Of a stretch of DNA of 44,077 nt, positions 1 to 8,762 are shown piece by piece. The notes under the pieces were generated by a model. It was not told the origin of the DNA and did no database searches. It worked only from the letters and a program-made list of their open reading frames with translations. The stretch spans positions 1 to 44,077 of the forward strand of contig NZ_VDDA01000035.1 in NCBI RefSeq assembly GCF_006151805.1. The letters run 5' to 3'. The stretch is from Methylobacterium terricola (GTDB lineage Bacteria; Pseudomonadota; Alphaproteobacteria; Rhizobiales; Beijerinckiaceae). Positions within the stretch are counted from its first letter, which is position 1, and the number at the start of each line of letters is the position of its first letter. The translations under genes and the position numbers were made by a program.

Positions 1-2263
1 GCGCCTCGGCCTCCCGGCGGGCGGCCTCGAGGCGGGCGCTCAGGTCCTCGGGCTCGTCGAGGGCGGCCAGCGCCTCGTCCGCCGCCTCGGCCCGGGCCGC
101 CGCCTCCTCGGCATCCGCGGCGATCCGCCCCTGGGCCTCGGCCAGAGCCGCGCGGCGGGCAGCGGCCTCGGCCTCCCGGCGCTCGGCGTGGTTCAGGTTC
201 TCGCGGGCGCCATCGAGGGTGCGGCGGGCGAGGCGGGCGCCGTCGAGGGCCCGCAGCTCCGCCGCCGCCGCATCCTGTGCCCGGGCCTGGAGGGCGTCGT
301 GGGTCTCGCGCGCGGTCTCGGCTTGGCTCCGGGCGAGGGCCGCGGCCTCGTGCAGCGTCTCCAGCCGGTTGCGCTCGGAGAGCCGCCGCGCCGCCGGCCG
401 CGGCGCTTCCGCCGCGGCGGTGAGGCCATCCCAGCGAAAGAGATCGCCGCGTTTCGTCACGAGGCGCTGGCCCGGATGCAGCCGGCCGCGCAGGGCGGGC
501 GCATCCCCCGGTTCGACGATCCCGACCTGGTGCAGGCGGCGGGCGAGGGCGGAGGGGCCGGTGACGCACTCCACGAGCGGCCGGGCGCCCGTCGGCAGGG
601 CCGGATCGGTGCCGGGATCGGGGAGCGAGGCCCAGTGGGTCGGCGCCTCCGGGTCGGTCGCGGCGTCGAGATCGTCGCCGAGGGCCGCGGCCAAGGCGGC
701 CTCGTAGCCCGGCGCAACCGTCACGGCGTCGAGGACCGGCGGGAAGCGCGTCTCCGCCACCGGCGCCACCAGGCGGGCGAGGGTACGGGCCTCGGTATCG
801 AGCCGCGCCGCCTCGCGCTCCGCCGCCGCCAGGACTGGTCGTCCCCGCGCCTCGGCGTCGCGGGCCTCGGCCACGGCGTCGCGGGCCGCGACTGCGGCCT
901 CCTCGGCGCTCTCGGCCGCCTCCTTGGCCTCGTCGTAGGCCTCGCGTAGCGCCGCGAGCCGCTCGGACTCGGCCTCGCCGGCGGCTGCGGCCTCGCGGGC
1001 GAGACGGGCCTGTTCGGCGGCGAGACGCCCGGCCCGGGCGCGTTCGTCGGCGGCCGCGCGGATCAGGGCGCTGCGCCGCGCCGCGTGCTCGGCCTGGGTG
1101 GATTGCGCGGTGGAGAGCGCCGCCTCGGCGACCGCGAGGCGCGCATTGGCCGCGGCGGCAAGCGCGTCCGCCTCCTCCCGCGCCGCCCGTCCGTCGTCGG
1201 CGTCGCGCAGGGCCGCCGCCTCGCCATCGAGGCGGTCCAGGGTGGTGCGCGCGTCGTCCCGGGAGGCGGCCTCGCGGGTGAGGTCGCGGCGCAGGTCGGC
1301 GATCCGGCGGCCGAGGTCGCGCAGGCGCTCGGCGCTGCGGCGCTCCTGTGCCTCCAGCTGCGCCGCCGCGAGGGTCAGGCGCTGCAACTCCTCCGCCGCA
1401 GCGCCTTCCGCCTCGCGCAGGCGCGGCAGGGCGGCGGCGGCCAACCCTTGCGCGGTCGCGGATTCCACTTGCTCGGCTTGCGCCGCCGCCAGCCGGTCGA
1501 GGGCCTGGGCGAGCGCTCCTTGCGCCGCCATCGCCTCGCGACGGGCATTCGTGTGGCCGATGAGGAGCAGCAGCGCCTCGTGCCGGCGGATCTCGGCGGC
1601 GATCGCCCGGTAGCGCTGGGCCGAGCGCGCCTGGCGGCGCAGCGAATCGACCCCGGCGGTGATCGCCGTCAGCACGTCCTCGACCCGGGCGAGGTTGTCC
1701 TCCGCCGCCCGCAGGCGCAATTCGGCCTCGTGCCGGCGGGCATGCAGGCCGCCGATGCCGGCGGCATCCTCCAGGATGCGGCGGCGCGCCTGGGGTTTGG
1801 CCGCGATCAGCTCCGCCACCTGGCCCTGGCGCACCATGGCGGGGGAGCGCGCGCCGGTCGCGGCATCGGCGAACATCAGCTGGACGTCGCGGGCCCGGAC
1901 CTCGCGGCCGTTGACCCGGTAGGTCGAGCCGGCGCCCCGGTCGATGCGGCGCGAGACTTCGAGCAGGTCGGCGGCGTTGAAGGCGGCGGGCGCGGTGCGG
2001 GCGCTGTTGTCGAGCGCCAGCGTCACCTCGGCGTGGCTGCGCCCGGCCCGCCCGCCGGAGCCGGAGAAGATCACGTCGTCCATGCCGGACGCCCGCATGC
2101 TCTTGTGCGAGCTCTCCCCCATCACCCAGCGCAGGGCCTCGACGAGGTTCGACTTGCCGCAGCCGTTCGGCCCGATCACCCCGGTCAGGCCGGGCTCGAT
2201 CAGGAACTCGCTCGGCTCGACGAAGGTCTTGAAGCCGACGATGCGCAGGCGCGTGAATTTCAT
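1..2263 (-). CDS. smc: Chromosome partition protein SMC, N-terminal 754 codons (cut by the window edge)
   Basis: SMC ATPases form dimeric rings that organise and help segregate the chromosome. The frame is open from an ATG at 2263 to base 1. It begins MKFTRLRIVGFKTFVEP and carries the Walker A motif GPNGCGKSN at residues 31-39, the typical SMC head start. A long Ala/Arg/Glu-rich coiled coil covers about residues 170-470. A globular hinge follows at about 480-620, containing PPVLDAVTVAPGYE and TKRGDLFRWDG, and a second coil has begun at the edge. The C-terminal head (signature, Walker B) would lie to the left of the window. Only 25 bases separate it from the upstream dsbA-like gene, so co-transcription is likely. 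Identity is near certain. Confidence 0.95.
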   Translation of the reverse strand, partial: MKFTRLRIVGFKTFVEPSEFLIEPGLTGVIGPNGCGKSNLVEALRWVMGESSHKSMRASGMDDVIFSGSGGRAGRSHAEVTLALDNSARTAPAAFNAADLLEVSRRIDRGAGSTYRVNGREVRARDVQLMFADAATGARSPAMVRQGQVAELIAAKPQARRRILEDAAGIGGLHARRHEAELRLRAAEDNLARVEDVLTAITAGVDSLRRQARSAQRYRAIAAEIRRHEALLLLIGHTNARREAMAAQGALAQALDRLAAAQAEQVESATAQGLAAAALPRLREAEGAAAEELQRLTLAAAQLEAQERRSAERLRDLGRRIADLRRDLTREAASRDDARTTLDRLDGEAAALRDADDGRAAREEADALAAAANARLAVAEAALSTAQSTQAEHAARRSALIRAAADERARAGRLAAEQARLAREAAAAGEAESERLAALREAYDEAKEAAESAEEAAVAARDAVAEARDAEARGRPVLAAAEREAARLDTEARTLARLVAPVAETRFPPVLDAVTVAPGYEAALAAALGDDLDAATDPEAPTHWASLPDPGTDPALPTGARPLVECVTGPSALARRLHQVGIVEPGDAPALRGRLHPGQRLVTKRGDLFRWDGLTAAAEAPRPAARRLSERNRLETLHEAAALARSQAETARETHDALQARAQDAAAAELRALDGARLARRTLDGARENLNHAERREAEAAARRAALAEAQGRIAADAEEAAARAEAADEALAALDEPEDLSARLEAARREAEA

Positions 2264-2288
2264 GGGGCTCCGACGAGCCGGTGACCGC

Positions 2289-2921
2289 TCACGGCGCCGT
2301 CAGGGGCGTCAGGATGCTCTCCAGCGCCGCGATCGACACCTCGCCCTCGTGCCGCTTGCCGTTGATGAATAGGGTCGGCGTGGAATGCACCTGGAAGACG
2401 GTCTCGGCCCGTTGCTGGGAAGCGTTGAATGCGGCGTAGAGCGTCTGGTCCCTCAAGGCCGCTTCGAACGTCTCCTTCGAGAAACCGGCCTGGCGCATCA
2501 TCTGCGCGAGCGCGTCGAGGGGCTTTTGCACGAAGGCCCAATGGGCTTGCTGGTCGAACAGGAGGTCGGTGATGGGATAGTAGCGCGCGGCATCGTCCGC
2601 CCGGGCCAGCATGAAGCCGGCCGTATCGAGCGGGTTGAGCGCGAAGGCTCTCAGGACGAACCGGACCTTGCCGGTCTCGACCCAGCGCTGCTTGAGTGCC
2701 GGCCACGTGTCCCGGTGGAAGGCGGCGCAATGCGGGCAGGTCACCGCCGCATACTCGATGATCGTCGCCTTGGCGTCCGCCGGCCCGAGCCAGATGTCCC
2801 GGAGCGGGCCGGGATCGAGGAGCCCGGCGGCCTGTGCGCTCTGGGCGAGGGCGGCGCCGGCGAGGGCCGGCATCGCCAGAGCGGCGCCGGTCATCGTCAG
2901 GGCATCTCGGCGGCTGAGCAT
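2289..2921 (-). CDS. DsbA-family thiol:disulfide oxidoreductase, copy 1 (CPHC)
   Basis: A predicted periplasmic thioredoxin-fold oxidoreductase of 210 residues. The start at 2921 (MLSRRDALTM) gives a signal sequence with twin arginines followed by a hydrophobic stretch ending near ALA, so Tat export is plausible. Upstream in-frame starts would add a charged tail in front of this signal. The active site is CPHC in EYAAVTCPHCAAFH, and the cis-proline loop is TPT in HSTPTLFINGK. The alpha-helical insertion characteristic of DsbA lies between them. The next gene upstream is a clear paralogue, indicating a tandem duplication. The location between smc and a DUF721 gene matches the common Hyphomicrobiales order. 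No DsbB partner is present in the window. Whether it oxidises or isomerises disulfides cannot be told from sequence. Confidence 0.88.
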   Translation of the reverse strand: MLSRRDALTMTGAALAMPALAGAALAQSAQAAGLLDPGPLRDIWLGPADAKATIIEYAAVTCPHCAAFHRDTWPALKQRWVETGKVRFVLRAFALNPLDTAGFMLARADDAARYYPITDLLFDQQAHWAFVQKPLDALAQMMRQAGFSKETFEAALRDQTLYAAFNASQQRAETVFQVHSTPTLFINGKRHEGEVSIAALESILTPLTAP

Positions 2922-3030
2922 GGCGGACGTCCTCGCCTTTCGAACATCCGGCCCCGTGCGGCCGCGATCGCGTGCGGACTCGGTCATCGCGTCCACCGGG
3001 CTGCGGACGCCCGAACCTCACGCCCCCAAC

Positions 3031-3675
3031 TCACGCCCCGACGATCGGCTTGATCACCTTCTCCATGCCTTCGATCGTCATCTCGCCCTGGTATTTCTGG
3101 CCGTTGATGAAGAAGGTCGGCGTGGCGTTGACCTTGAAGGTCGTCATCGCCTTTTCCTTCACGGCGTTGACCGCGTCGTAGAGCTTCTGATCCTTCAGGG
3201 TCGCCTCGAACTTCTCCTTCGAGAAGCCGGCCTGGCGCATCATCTGCTCGAGGGCGTCGAGGGGCTTCGGCACGAAGGCCCAGTTCTGCTGCTGGTCGAA
3301 CAGCATGTCGGTGATCGGGTAGTAGCGCGCCGCGTTGTCGGCCCGGGCCAGCATGAAGGCGGCCGTCGCGAGCGGATCGAGGGGGAACTCGCGCAGGGTG
3401 AAGCGGACCTTGCCGGTATCGACCCAGCGCTCCTTCAGCGCCGGCCAGGTGGTCTTGTGGAAGGCGGCGCAGTGCGAGCAGGTCATCGAGGCGTACTCGA
3501 TGATGGTGCAGCGGGCGTTGTCCGGCCCGAGCCAGACGTCCCCGAGGGGGCCGGGCTGCATCAGGCCGTCGACCACCGGGCCTTGCGCCAGAGCGTGGAA
3601 CGGCAGGGCCGGGGCGAGCAGGGCCGCGCCGAGGGCCGAGCCGGTGAGTGTCAGGGCCTCGCGACGGGTGAGCAT
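3031..3675 (-). CDS. DsbA-family thiol:disulfide oxidoreductase, copy 2 (CSHC)
   Basis: A 214-residue paralogue of the gene just downstream. The start at 3675 (MLTRREALTLTGSALG) yields a Tat-like signal; the 63 residues upstream in frame are Arg-rich and look non-coding. The active site is CSHC in EYASMTCSHCAAFH, with a serine where the sister protein has proline, and the cis-proline loop is TPT in NATPTFFING. Long blocks are identical in the two copies, for example ARYYPITD and QMMRQAGFSKE, so duplication followed by divergence is clear. The different CxxC dipeptide should change redox potential (family knowledge) and may mark specialisation of the two copies (inference). The gap between the two genes is about 110 bases. 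Confidence 0.88.
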   Translation of the reverse strand: MLTRREALTLTGSALGAALLAPALPFHALAQGPVVDGLMQPGPLGDVWLGPDNARCTIIEYASMTCSHCAAFHKTTWPALKERWVDTGKVRFTLREFPLDPLATAAFMLARADNAARYYPITDMLFDQQQNWAFVPKPLDALEQMMRQAGFSKEKFEATLKDQKLYDAVNAVKEKAMTTFKVNATPTFFINGQKYQGEMTIEGMEKVIKPIVGA

Positions 3676-3851
3676 GGCAGGCGTCCTCGTAAGGCGGGTG
3701 CGGGAGGGTCCGCGGTCGTCAGTGCGGTAGAATCCCGGCCGCCTCGTGGCAAGCCGCCGCCGCATCAACAGCCCGCGACGGTTGCTCCCTGTGTGCCGTC
3801 GCGTGCCGCGACGGCGTCCGGCCCATGCGTGCCGACGCCCGGTCGGGCTTG

Positions 3852-3872
3852 CGGCGGGCTGCACGCCCGCCG
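3852..3872 (-). terminator. Hairpin just past the DUF721 gene
   Basis: A perfect 8-bp stem, CGGCGGGC / GCCCGCCG, with a 5-base loop lies about 10 bases after the stop of the DUF721/DciA-like gene on the minus strand. There is no T-run after it, so a terminator role is only a suggestion. Confidence 0.35.
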
Positions 3873-3882
3873 ACGACGCGGC

Positions 3883-4368
3883 TCAGCGCGTATGCTGCGC
3901 GCCCAGCACCGCGAGGCCGAGGCGGTCGAGGGCGTCGCGCAGCGCGGCCTCGCTCACGGTGGAGACGGCGAGCGCGACCTCGCCGCGGCGCACCGGATCG
4001 AGGGGCGGGGGGGCGGCCTTCCGGCGCTGGGCCTGGGCGACCCGGTCCTGGCGCATGCGGATCTTGCCGACGCAGGCCCAGCCGTAATGGCGGTTGATGC
4101 GCTCGATCACCAGCGGGCCGAGATGCTGGAGCTCGAGGGCGAAGGCGCCCTCGACCCGCACCGTCAGGGTGCCGGGCTCCGGCCGCTCGCGGGTGCTGCC
4201 GCGCTTGCGCGGCCATTCGAGCTTCTCGGGCTGGCAGGCCCGGGCCAGCCGCTCGCCGACGATCTCGGCCCAGGAGGCCAGGATGTCGGTCGAGGCGAAG
4301 CCCTGCGCCGCGAAGACGGGGCCGAGGGACCGCTCGATCAGCTCGCTCAAGGGTTTGGGCCGCGCCAT
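3883..4368 (-). CDS. DUF721 / DciA-like protein
   Basis: A 161-residue protein of the DUF721 family, whose best known member DciA loads the replicative helicase in bacteria that lack DnaC. The start at 4368 (MARPKPLSELIERSLG) is preceded by an AGGA element; the longer frame back to 4572 lacks any conserved character. The N-terminal domain contains the helical segment with ILASWAEIVGERLA, then the strand-rich part TLTVRVEGAFALELQHL and RINRHYGWACVGKIRMRQ, typical of the KH-like fold. A basic linker and a helical tail follow. It is divergent from mutY and upstream of the dsbA pair, the usual arrangement in Rhizobiales relatives. Replication initiation is inferred from the family. Confidence 0.78.
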   Translation of the reverse strand: MARPKPLSELIERSLGPVFAAQGFASTDILASWAEIVGERLARACQPEKLEWPRKRGSTRERPEPGTLTVRVEGAFALELQHLGPLVIERINRHYGWACVGKIRMRQDRVAQAQRRKAAPPPLDPVRRGEVALAVSTVSEAALRDALDRLGLAVLGAQHTR

Positions 4369-4548
4369 CGCCCGTCCATCCTGGTGGTCGCCGTGTCCGG
4401 CGTGAAGCCTCGACCGATAGAGCTTTCGCGTGAGGGAATACTTAACCCTCGGGTCCGCGGGGACCAGCCTGGTCCCGCGAAGCGATGCCGGTGCGCCACC
4501 CCGAAATCCCGCTCCCGCCGCCGCGGAAAACCGGGTAAGGCGGACCGC

Positions 4549-5781
4549 ATGGTAGCGCCCGCCGCGTCGCACTCAAGGCCGGATGCCGCCGACCTCCTGG
4601 TCTGGTACGACCGCCATCGCCGCGCGCTGCCCTGGCGCGCGCTGCCCGGCGTCGCGCCCGATCCGTACCGGGTCTGGCTGTCCGAGATCATGCTGCAGCA
4701 GACCACCGTCGCTGCGGTGAAGCCGTATTTCGCCCGTTTCCTGGAGCGCTTCCCGACCGTCGAGGTCCTGGCGGCGGCGCCGGAGGAGGCGGTGATGGGC
4801 GCCTGGGCCGGCCTCGGCTACTATTCCCGCGCTCGCAACCTGCATGCCTGCGCGAAGGCGGTGGCGGCGGCCGGCGCTTTCCCCGACACGGTCGAGGGCC
4901 TGAGGAAACTGCCGGGCATCGGCGCCTACACGGCGGGCGCCATCGCGGCGATCGCCTTCGACCGGCCGGCGGCGGCGGTGGACGGCAATGTCGAGCGGGT
5001 GGTGTCGCGCCTCTACGCGATCGAGACCCCGATCCCGGCGTCGCGCCCCGAGATCCGCCGCCTCGCGGAGAGCCTGGTGCCGGCGTCGCGCCCCGGCGAC
5101 TTCGCGCAGGCCGTGATGGATCTCGGCGCGACGCTCTGCACCCCGAAACGGCCGGCCTGCGCCCTGTGCCCCTGGATGCAGCCCTGCCGCGCCCGGGCCG
5201 AGGGGCTGCAGGAGACCTTTCCGCGCAAGGTGAAGAAGGTGGCCGGCGCGCTCCGCCGCGGCGCCGCCTTCGTGGTGCTGCGGGCCGGGGACGACGCGGT
5301 GCTGCTGCGCACCCGCCCGCCGGAGGGCCTGCTCGGGTCGATGGCCGAGCCGCCGACGAGCGAGTGGCGGGCCGATTACGACCCGGCCCAGGCGCTCCTC
5401 GACGCCCCCCTCGACGCACGCTGGAAGCGGCTGCCCGGCCTCGTGCGCCACGTCTTCACGCATTTCCCGCTCGAACTGACCGTTTTCCTCGCCCGCGTCG
5501 GTGCCGGCACCCCGGCGCCGGAGGGGATGCGCTTCACCCCGCGCGCCGCCCTCGACGCCGAGCCGCTGCCCGGCGCGATGAAGAAGGTGCTGGCCCACGC
5601 CCTCGAGCAGAAGCTGGCGGCGCCTCCGCCCGCGCCGAAGCCCCCGCCGGAACCGGATCTCGCGACGCCGCCGGAGCCCGAGGCGCCGCCGCGGCGGGCG
5701 CCGCTGCCGAAGGTGCTGTCGCGGCGCCCGGCCTCGGCCGCCCCGGTGGTCAAGGCGCGGGGGCGGCCGAAGGGGAGTTGA
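4549..5781 (+). CDS. mutY: A/G-specific adenine DNA glycosylase MutY
   Basis: Removes adenine mispaired with 8-oxoguanine in base-excision repair. The frame is open far upstream, but the protein homologous to MutY begins near the ATG at 4549, giving 410 residues. Visible features in order are the catalytic glutamate in SEIMLQQTT (Glu46), the helix-hairpin-helix LPGIGAYTAGAI, the catalytic aspartate in VDGNVERV (Asp145), and the [4Fe-4S] cluster cysteines C-x6-C-x2-C-x5-C (Cys197, 204, 207, 213). A NUDIX-like 8-oxoG recognition domain runs to about residue 350. The last 60 residues are Pro/Ala/Lys-rich and look disordered, an extension beyond the usual family length. It is divergent from the DUF721 gene across 180 bases. 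Confidence 0.95.
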   Translation: MVAPAASHSRPDAADLLVWYDRHRRALPWRALPGVAPDPYRVWLSEIMLQQTTVAAVKPYFARFLERFPTVEVLAAAPEEAVMGAWAGLGYYSRARNLHACAKAVAAAGAFPDTVEGLRKLPGIGAYTAGAIAAIAFDRPAAAVDGNVERVVSRLYAIETPIPASRPEIRRLAESLVPASRPGDFAQAVMDLGATLCTPKRPACALCPWMQPCRARAEGLQETFPRKVKKVAGALRRGAAFVVLRAGDDAVLLRTRPPEGLLGSMAEPPTSEWRADYDPAQALLDAPLDARWKRLPGLVRHVFTHFPLELTVFLARVGAGTPAPEGMRFTPRAALDAEPLPGAMKKVLAHALEQKLAAPPPAPKPPPEPDLATPPEPEAPPRRAPLPKVLSRRPASAAPVVKARGRPKGS

Positions 5782-5788
5782 GGGGCTG

Positions 5789-6170
5789 TCAGGCCCCGGC
5801 CGCCAGCCAGCGCTTGAAGCGCCGGGCGACGTCGTTGGCGGCGCGGTCGTACAGGTCGTCCATGCCGCCGGCGGTCAGCGCCCCGTCGATGACGCCGCCG
5901 AGCACGCCCTGTCCGGTGGCTGCCCTGGTCGCCCGAATAGGCGGTGAGGACCGCGCCGGTGCGGGCGTCGAGGATCTCGATGGGGGCGCGGAGCGTCGGC
6001 GAGCCGACGTCGATGACGTCGCGCACCGCGAAGGGGATGTCGGCCGCGATCAGGGTCGCCCCGATGCGGGCTGGGCGCGTCCCCTGGGCCGGCAGGGCCA
6101 GCGCCCGCTCGGCCGCCGCCTCGAGGCGCTGCCCCGCCATGCCTCGGAGGTAGGCGGCCGCCTCCGGCAT
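5789..6170 (-). pseudogene. Frameshifted remnant of an unidentified protein
   Basis: On the minus strand one frame reads convincingly as protein from about 6170 (MPEAAAYLRGMAGQRLEAA, then IGATLIAADIPFAVRDVIDVG and ILDARTGAVLTAYSGDQ). At about 5915-5935 it turns into Arg-rich nonsense. Sensible protein resumes in another frame as GGVIDGALTAGGMDDLYDR and ARRFKRWLAAGA, ending at the TGA at 5789. A single indel would join the two parts. The N-terminus is also uncertain, because no signal peptide or ribosome site is visible and the frame upstream runs into the region 3' of ccrM. The family is not recognised; the LDARTGAVL segment recalls small secreted or lipoprotein-like proteins. A sequencing error is the alternative explanation. 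Confidence 0.55.
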
Positions 6171-6228
6171 CTGCAGCAGGGGTCGGATCGGGCAAAGACG
6201 TGTTCCGCGTGTGTCGATCGCCGAAGCG

Positions 6229-6267
6229 CCCGTGGCCGAGAGGCCACAGGCGCGTCTCGGCCACGGG
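6229..6267 (-). terminator. Terminator-like hairpin after ccrM
   Basis: A perfect 13-bp inverted repeat, CCCGTGGCCGAGA / TCTCGGCCACGGG, with a 13-base loop begins 10 bases past the ccrM stop codon. No T-run follows on the minus strand. Confidence 0.6.
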
Positions 6268-6276
6268 GAACGGTGG

Positions 6277-7467
6277 TCAGGCGGCCGAACCCATCCCGGC
6301 CCGCATCGTGCCGCGGAAGTCGTCGATGCAGACCAGCCGCCCGCCGCGCTCGGCGTGCCAGAAGGTCCAGCCGTTGCAGGCCGGGAGGCCCTGGACCAGG
6401 GCGCCGATCTTGTGGATCGAGCCCGAGGCGGGGCCGACCCCGAGCGTGCCATCGGGGCGCACCAGGGCCTTGTGGCGGCGCCGCTCGTCGGTGAGCGTCT
6501 CGCCGGCCCGGACGTGGCCGGCTTCCAGCAGGCTCAGGAACGGCACCCGCGGCTCGGCACGCTTCGCCGGTGCCGTGAGAAGGGCGGCACGCGACAGGGG
6601 CTCGATGCCGGCGATGCGCTCGCGCGCCGCCGCGGCATAGGCCGGCTCCTGCTCGATGCCGATGAAGTGCCGGCCGAGGCGCTTGGCGACCGCGCCGGTG
6701 GTGCCGGTGCCGAAGAACGGGTCGAGCACCACGTCGCCGGGATTGGACGACGACAGGATGGTGCGGGCGAGCAACGCCTCGGGCTTCTGGGTCGGGTGCA
6801 GCTTGCGACCGTCGTCGCCCTTCAGGCGCTCGTCGCCGGTGCAGAGCGGGATGAACCAGTCCGAGCGCATCTGAAGGTCGTCGTTGCCGCCCTTCAGCGC
6901 CTCGTAATGGAAGGTGTAGCCCTTCTGCTCGCTGCGCGAGGCCCAGATCAGGGTCTCGTGGGCGTTGGTGAACCGCTTGCCGCGGAAGTTCGGCATCGGG
7001 TTGGCCTTGCGCCACACGATGTCGTTCAGGATCCAGAAACCAAGATCCTGCAACGCGCTCCCGACGCGGAAGATGTTATGGTACGACCCGATCACCCAGA
7101 GGGTGGCGGTCGGCTTCATCACCCGGCGGCAGGCGGCGAGCCAAGCGCGGGTGAAGGTGTCGTAGGCCTCGAAGCTGGCGAACTGGTCCCAGTCGTCGTC
7201 GACGGCGTCGACGGTGCTCTGGTCCGGGCGCAGCAGGGCGCCGGTCCCGAGCTGGAGATTGTAGGGTGGATCCGCGAAGACCAGGTCGACGCTGGCCGGC
7301 GGGAGCCGCTCGAGGGCGGTGAGGCAATCCCCGAGGATGACCTCGTCCAGGGGAAGACGCTGTGCGGGGGTAACGAGACCCATCCGCGGCGCCGACACCA
7401 CTCGCCCGGTACGCGAGACTTGATTCCGGGCGGCGGCGCCGGCGACCGCGGTACGCGGGGAAGCCAT
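6277..7467 (-). CDS. ccrM: CcrM-type GANTC adenine DNA methyltransferase
   Basis: Orphan beta-class N6-adenine methyltransferase that methylates GANTC and couples gene expression to the cell cycle in Alphaproteobacteria (family knowledge). Starting at the ATG at 7467 gives 396 residues; a GTG at 7476 is an alternative, and neither has a strong ribosome site. The catalytic motif DPPY is at residues 66-69 (FADPPYNLQL). The target region contains WRKANPMPNFRGKRFTNAHE, and the AdoMet-binding motif DPFFGTGTTG is at 249-258. The C-terminal domain of about 85 residues (AGETLTDERRRHKALV to GWTFWHAE) is the CcrM-specific extension required for sequence recognition. There is no cognate restriction enzyme nearby, as expected for a solitary cell-cycle methylase. 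Confidence 0.94.
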   Translation of the reverse strand: MASPRTAVAGAAARNQVSRTGRVVSAPRMGLVTPAQRLPLDEVILGDCLTALERLPPASVDLVFADPPYNLQLGTGALLRPDQSTVDAVDDDWDQFASFEAYDTFTRAWLAACRRVMKPTATLWVIGSYHNIFRVGSALQDLGFWILNDIVWRKANPMPNFRGKRFTNAHETLIWASRSEQKGYTFHYEALKGGNDDLQMRSDWFIPLCTGDERLKGDDGRKLHPTQKPEALLARTILSSSNPGDVVLDPFFGTGTTGAVAKRLGRHFIGIEQEPAYAAAARERIAGIEPLSRAALLTAPAKRAEPRVPFLSLLEAGHVRAGETLTDERRRHKALVRPDGTLGVGPASGSIHKIGALVQGLPACNGWTFWHAERGGRLVCIDDFRGTMRAGMGSAA

Positions 7468-7479
7468 GGCAAACACCGG

Positions 7480-8298
7480 TTACGCGACTGACACCCAGAC
7501 ATTGCCGCGGCTACGGTAAAGGTGAGGTTGCCAACTGGCACAAATTGCGTCTCGAAATGGGGCTGCACTTCTTGCCGGGTGGGTAGATCGACCGAATAAT
7601 TCGTTAATGAATGGCTACGAACAGCGAGCGCGACGGGCGTTGATCGTTCGCTGCCGGCCATGCCGGCCGCCATCCCCTGACATCGATGGAGGGCGCACCC
7701 GCCTGCCCTCTCTCCGCCTGCGGCAGAGCAGTCGCAGGAAAAGAATGGGGCGGGTCCTCTCCTGTCCCCCGCGGGAGGGGCGTGGACTGCGCTCCCGTCC
7801 AGGCATGCAGCGAGGTGTCAGCCCCGGATGAGGGAGTGTTGTCAAAGGAGCCTCGTCCGGCCCCACCCCCTCACCCACGCTCCGGCTTCGCCTGCGCTCC
7901 CTTCATTGGCGACGAGGTCGGTGAAATCCTCTCCCGGCCCGCGGGGAGAGGAGAGGACCCCCGCCACTCTCGTCCCCGACCCCGCCCTGCCGCGCGCGGC
8001 GCAGCGGCCCGTGCCGCACACGCCGAGCCGTTAACGCGCCCGCACGCACCGGTCCGGCTCGGCGTCGCCGCCCCCGCCGCCGCATCTCGCGAATGCTGAA
8101 AACCCCGAATGCAGCCGTTCATGCCTGCAAGTCACCAATCAGTGTTCGCGCTGCGTGACAACTTGTAAGATCAATCCTTAACGTCCTGCAAGATATCGGA
8201 CAGGATTGCGGCATGACCGGCCGCAAATCGGGCGGTCATATTTTCGTCCTGTTTGGTCTCGATTGGCAGCGCCGTCAGCAACCACCAAGGACAGTGGA
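7480..8298. other. Gene-free region between ccrM and the RlpA-like gene
   Basis: About 820 bases with no convincing gene. The left third (to about 7610) is relatively AT-rich and should hold the ccrM promoter. The middle (7690-7990) is GC-rich and carries palindromic repeats similar to one at 18460. The right part (8090-8290) is AT-richer, with ACAACTTGTAAGATCAATCC and a small inverted repeat ATGACCG/CGGTCAT at about 8212-8240, and probably contains the promoter of the RlpA-like gene. Short open frames here are compositionally random. Confidence 0.6.
7927..7965. repeat. Dispersed GC-rich palindromic repeat, copy A
   Basis: The core CCTCTCCC ... GGGGAGAGG forms a stem, followed by GAGAGGACCCCCGCC. 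The whole unit aligns almost base for base with 18460-18497. A more divergent relative (GTCCTCTCCTGTCCCCCGCG) lies near 7757-7780. All are intergenic, as expected of a REP-like family. Confidence 0.6.
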
Positions 8299-8694
8299 AT
8301 GAACAGCGCCAAGCCTGTGCGTCGGTCGATCGCGGCTCCCCTCTCGGCTCCGATGTCGGTTCTCCTGGGCGGGCTCGCCCTGGCCGGATTCGGGGCCCTC
8401 GCGACGGCGTCGACGGCGCAGGCTCAGAGCGGCAAGGCGTCCTGGTACGCGTCGGGCCACCGCACCGCGAGCGGCGAGCGCTTCAACCCCAACGGTCTCA
8501 CCGCGGCGCATCGCAGCCTGCCCTTCGGCACGCGGGTGCTGGTGACCAACCAGTCGAACGGCCGCTCGGTGGTGGTGCGGATCAACGACCGCGGGCCGTT
8601 CGCGCATGGCCGCATCATCGACCTCGCCCGCGGGGCCGGGAAGGCGATCGGCATGAACGGCGTCGCCCGCGTCGCCGTGGCGGTGGTGGACTGA
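8299..8694 (+). CDS. RlpA-like secreted double-psi beta-barrel protein
   Basis: A 131-residue member of the RlpA family, whose best studied members are septal lytic transglycosylases acting on denuded peptidoglycan. The ATG at 8299 is preceded by AAGGA at good spacing. An N-terminal signal or anchor (GGLALAGFGALATASTAQA) is followed by the DPBB core: GKASWYASGHRTASGERF, LTAAHRSLPFGTRVLVTN, then VVVRINDRGPFAHGRIIDL with the conserved DRGPF. There is no SPOR domain, so it is the short secreted form common in Hyphomicrobiales. An upstream in-frame ATG at 8206 would only add sequence in front of the signal. Enzymatic activity is not proven for short forms. Confidence 0.87.
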   Translation: MNSAKPVRRSIAAPLSAPMSVLLGGLALAGFGALATASTAQAQSGKASWYASGHRTASGERFNPNGLTAAHRSLPFGTRVLVTNQSNGRSVVVRINDRGPFAHGRIIDLARGAGKAIGMNGVARVAVAVVD

Positions 8695-8762
8695 TCGGCC
8701 GGAGCGGCGTTGCCGTCGGGCCGGGCCTCCCCACATCAGGCTCATCGTGCGAGCGGAGCGTG

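Noticed and set aside
1085..2284. A 399-residue plus-strand frame opposite smc
   Set aside because: The minus strand encodes an unmistakable SMC head and coiled coil.
2611..4548. An N-terminal extension of mutY of about 650 residues
   Set aside because: The frame happens to be open, but it runs antisense to the dsbA-like and DUF721 genes and shows no conservation. MutY homology begins near 4549.
7615..8122. Small open frames between ccrM and the RlpA-like gene
   Set aside because: They are Arg/Pro-rich, overlap palindromic repeats, lack ribosome sites and match no family.
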